Assembly (NCBI GenBank): GCA_031264975.1
Contig: JAISDH010000134.1
Coordinates: forward strand, 1 to 7,282
Direction: 5' to 3'
DNA length: 7,282 nucleotides
Origin: Bacteroidales bacterium
Lineage (GTDB): Bacteria; Bacteroidota; Bacteroidia; Bacteroidales; WCHB1-69
Notes under the pieces: model-generated
Databases searched by the model: none
Seen by the model: the letters and a program-made list of their open reading frames with translations, nothing else
What the model was told of the DNA's origin: nothing
Position numbers and translations under genes: made by a program
Shown here: piece by piece, positions 5,213-7,282 of the stretch
Position numbering within the stretch: the first letter of the stretch is position 1
Layout: every line of letters begins with the position of its first letter

Positions 5213-6244
5213 TCAGGTTTCTTCTTTGTAGAATATTTTATAGTATTTTCTTCCTGTTTCGTCAACTCCCTGTTCTATCAATTCCCTGTTTCCGTGAACG
5301 TAAATGTGAAAATTCTTGTCCAATTTGATAACGCTTTTAAACACGCGAGCCTGTTTCTTTACCGCACTGTCGGAAATGGCAAAATTATCCGCGATATCCC
5401 AATCGTGTTCCTGTTGGTAGTTGGACATGAAATTGGTAAAGTTATTTATCACGTCAGGCTCCTGAATAACTTCGTTGGTGAAATTTTCCATATTGAAACT
5501 ATCGTTACCTTTAAAGAAATTGACAGATTTATTGAGCAAATCCGCCTGGTCGGCTTTACTGACTTCATATTGTTGCGGCAATTCCTTGGTGATAAAATCT
5601 TTGGTTAGCGCCAATATATTTTGTGTATTGTAATATTCATCCTGTCGTTGGCAAAGGGAAAGAAAATTATCCGTCCAATATTGCGCTTCGCCTCCTTTGC
5701 TAATGTTATCAACAACAGAAATAATATATCCTTTTTCCTTTTCAATATTCAATATCAAACAGCCTTTGTCCAATTTGTGAACATTGGTTCCCTGTTCCAT
5801 TTGGATTGCAAAATTGTCTTCGGAAAAGAGCGTCTTCAAGAAAATGTCCTGATTTTCCGTCTTAAACAGTCCAATAGCGTCTGTTGCCTGATTGTTGATA
5901 AAATAGTTTTTAAAATATACAATATAAAACGCCCCTCCTTTGATTTTAGGATGCGTACTTGAATCGTATAAATGTTGGGCTAAAGCGGTGGAATGTTCAA
6001 ACAGTCTTTCATTATCTTCAAACACTTCCGATGCAATTCTATAGATTTCATTGTGTTCCAAACCGTCTTCATGGTAGAAATTGAAATGTTCTTCCGACTT
6101 AAAAGACAAAAGAAAATAATCAAGTAAAACATCCATCATACTTTCATCTATAACGATAGGAGCATTTGAAAGCAATACGCCTTCTTCATTGTTCTTGTTT
6201 CCAACCTTATGTAATATTAGCTGTTGTATTATTGTAGCGTCCAT
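5213..6244 (-). CDS. nucleoid-associated protein, NA37/YejK (NdpA) family
   Basis: The 343-residue protein matches, by recognised sequence pattern, the 37-kDa nucleoid-associated family (PF04245), whose E. coli member YejK binds DNA and localises to the nucleoid. Family-like features are the short N-terminal helix and strand (MDATIIQQLILHKVG, 1-15), the KGGAFYIVYF strand (102-111), KLDKGCLILNIE (157-168) in the core, and the conserved C-terminal end with KLDKNFHIYVHGN (about 307-319) and GRKYYKIFYKEE (331-342). It is soluble, acidic and has no enzymatic motif. The length (about 335-350) is normal, so it appears intact. The ATG at 6244 gives the family-typical N-terminus. It lies 138 bp downstream of a methyltransferase-nuclease gene on the same strand but has its own promoter box. 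The function beyond DNA binding is not established; a link to defence is conjecture. Confidence 0.85.
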   Translation of the reverse strand: MDATIIQQLILHKVGNKNNEEGVLLSNAPIVIDESMMDVLLDYFLLSFKSEEHFNFYHEDGLEHNEIYRIASEVFEDNERLFEHSTALAQHLYDSSTHPKIKGGAFYIVYFKNYFINNQATDAIGLFKTENQDIFLKTLFSEDNFAIQMEQGTNVHKLDKGCLILNIEKEKGYIISVVDNISKGGEAQYWTDNFLSLCQRQDEYYNTQNILALTKDFITKELPQQYEVSKADQADLLNKSVNFFKGNDSFNMENFTNEVIQEPDVINNFTNFMSNYQQEHDWDIADNFAISDSAVKKQARVFKSVIKLDKNFHIYVHGNRELIEQGVDETGRKYYKIFYKEET

Positions 6245-6306
6245 TTCAAATTAAATATTTGTTACTATGGTATTTTATTCTTTAAAGCGTCATTTATAAA
6301 TGATGA

Positions 6307-6322
6307 TGCAAAGGTATCATTT
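6307..6322 (-). promoter_or_regulatory. -7 promoter box for the NA37 gene
   Basis: The minus strand contains TACCTTTG (6309-6316), an exact TAnnTTTG -7 match, in the same 16-bp context as the promoter at the left edge of the window (6-21). The transcription start would be near 6302, giving a leader of about 58 bases. No TTTG is seen at the expected -33 position; the nearest candidate, TTTA (6345-6348), is too far away. Confidence 0.45.
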
Positions 6323-6382
6323 ATTATGATATACGGCGTGGGGCTAAAGCTGTGATATAAAAATAGAAAGAGGTATCGATTA

Positions 6383-7282
6383 TCATTCCCATTGTATCCC
6401 TCCGTTTACTTTCAGTTTTATCGTTTCAATACTTTCCAATCCGTTGTTATCAACCGCTTTAACAGCAATGTGATAAATACCGGCTTTAAAAGGTCGTTGT
6501 TGTTTACCTTCTGTATCTCTGATTACCGAAGATTTAAAACCTTTTTCAATATCGTATTCAAAATCCCAACTAAAAAATTCGATACCCGAAGGACTTTCTC
6601 CGGTAGCGACAAATGCTATTTCACGTATTCCGCTATTATCACGAGCCAATTCGTCAACTTCTATTTTGATAGCAGGTTTTTTGGAAACAGGAATAATCGT
6701 ATCAACAGGCACAAGTTCGATGATGATATTTTCCTGATTTTTCAACCGTGCAACTTCCTGAATCGCTCCTTTAGCAAACGAAAAAGCAATGATATATCCA
6801 ACCGGTTTTCCTGCTTTCACGTTTTTATCAAAGCATGTTTTGTCAAATTGCTTAGCAGATACTGAAAAATTTTTTACCACGTTTACGCCTACGCCTTCCG
6901 AACGCTTCACCTGTACAGGCGCTCCGTCGGCTGCTGTGCCGTCCACGCCGGCGTCTCCTCCTTTTTTGCTGTGGGAAGCGCCGCCGAATTGCCCGATAAT
7001 CCAACTTTCAAACTCAAAAGCATCCATACTGCGGAGCGTATCGTAGTCGTATTTATGTAATTGCAAGGTGTAGGAATTGGCATAGAGACTTGTAAACAAA
7101 TCAGTCTGCTGAATCAGGCGCAGTTCGGTTACTTTCACCGCCTGCACGGACTGGTCAATACCTATCCATTTCCTGCTCAACTTGTCAGCAACGGCAAGCG
7201 TTGTTCCGCCTCCCATGAAAGGGTCAAGTATGACGTCGCCTTCGTTGCTGGCACACTTGATGATGCGTTCCAACAAAGCAAA
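6383..7282 (-). CDS. DNA methyltransferase fused to Mrr-like nuclease and beta-rich C-terminal domain (5' end outside window)
   Basis: This is a partial gene; the frame stays open through the right edge, and a TTG at 7276 inside the conserved ALLERII stretch is not a real start. Residues are counted from that TTG. Residues 1-55 are the end of a beta-class (N6/N4) DNA methyltransferase: LLERII, then motif I DPFMGGGTT (18-26) and KWIGID (36-41). Motif I this close to the domain end implies the target-base motif (D/S)PPY lies upstream, off window. Residues 80-195 resemble an Mrr/PD-(D/E)XK nuclease: FEFESWIIGQFGG with Glu90, GGDAGVDG with Asp112, then QVK with Gln122 and Lys124. Residues 203-297 are predicted beta-rich and Ig-like (GIREIAFVA, GIYHIAVKAVDNNG). 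The inferred role is modification plus restriction in one polypeptide. Methyltransferase and nuclease calls are strong; the tail is tentative. Confidence 0.85.
   Translation of the reverse strand, partial: FALLERIIKCASNEGDVILDPFMGGGTTLAVADKLSRKWIGIDQSVQAVKVTELRLIQQTDLFTSLYANSYTLQLHKYDYDTLRSMDAFEFESWIIGQFGGASHSKKGGDAGVDGTAADGAPVQVKRSEGVGVNVVKNFSVSAKQFDKTCFDKNVKAGKPVGYIIAFSFAKGAIQEVARLKNQENIIIELVPVDTIIPVSKKPAIKIEVDELARDNSGIREIAFVATGESPSGIEFFSWDFEYDIEKGFKSSVIRDTEGKQQRPFKAGIYHIAVKAVDNNGLESIETIKLKVNGGIQWE

Noticed and set aside
5039..5608. 189-residue plus-strand open frame
   Set aside because: It is mainly the antisense of the intact NA37 gene and starts inside repeats; the NA37 frame has clear family motifs.
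6392..7046. Plus-strand open frames opposite the methyltransferase-nuclease gene
   Set aside because: They are antisense shadows; the minus-strand frame has methyltransferase motif I and nuclease residues.
7274..7276. TTG start for the methyltransferase-nuclease gene
   Set aside because: The frame is open to the window edge and the TTG lies inside the conserved LLERII segment just before motif I, so the gene must begin outside the window.

Overview
The window looks like a chromosomal segment of a member of the Bacteroidota, probably Bacteroidales. The reasons are low GC over most of the sequence, TAnnTTTG-type -7 promoter boxes upstream of several genes, start codons with little Shine-Dalgarno complementarity, and a secreted protein with a signal peptide ending in the FAQ motif typical of this phylum. 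No gene here identifies a species.

Layout. Bases 1-435 carry no gene. They hold a minus-strand promoter that reads out of the left edge, a G-tract-rich tandem repeat, and a cluster of small hairpins and short repeats. Bases 436-2118 (minus strand) are a two-gene envelope operon: an inner-membrane protein with a probably periplasmic transglutaminase-like cysteine domain, followed after 9 bp by an outer-membrane beta-barrel protein. A 227-bp divergent region with a -7 box for each direction separates it from a plus-strand pair at 2346-4540, which encodes a short-chain dehydrogenase of the SDR16C (retinol dehydrogenase/17-beta-HSD type 11) style and a class-3-type aldehyde dehydrogenase. Together these could oxidise a lipophilic alcohol to an aldehyde and then to an acid.

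Bases 4541-5212 are gene-free but highly structured. An array with a strict 22-bp period runs from about 4807 to 5026 (ten units, five of them close copies, with a second motif taking over in the right half on the same lattice). It is followed by a 10-bp triple repeat and a palindromic repeat. The minus-strand genes resume with an NA37/YejK-type nucleoid-associated protein (5213-6244). The right edge holds the C-terminal part of a fused protein: the end of a beta-class DNA methyltransferase, an Mrr-like PD-(D/E)XK nuclease domain and a beta-rich, Ig-like tail (6383 to beyond 7282).

The points most worth a second look are the 22-bp array, the methyltransferase-nuclease-beta-domain fusion with its sharp change in base composition and its NA37 neighbour, and the transglutaminase/beta-barrel envelope pair. 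No tRNA, rRNA, transposase, CRISPR array or complete mobile element was recognised.
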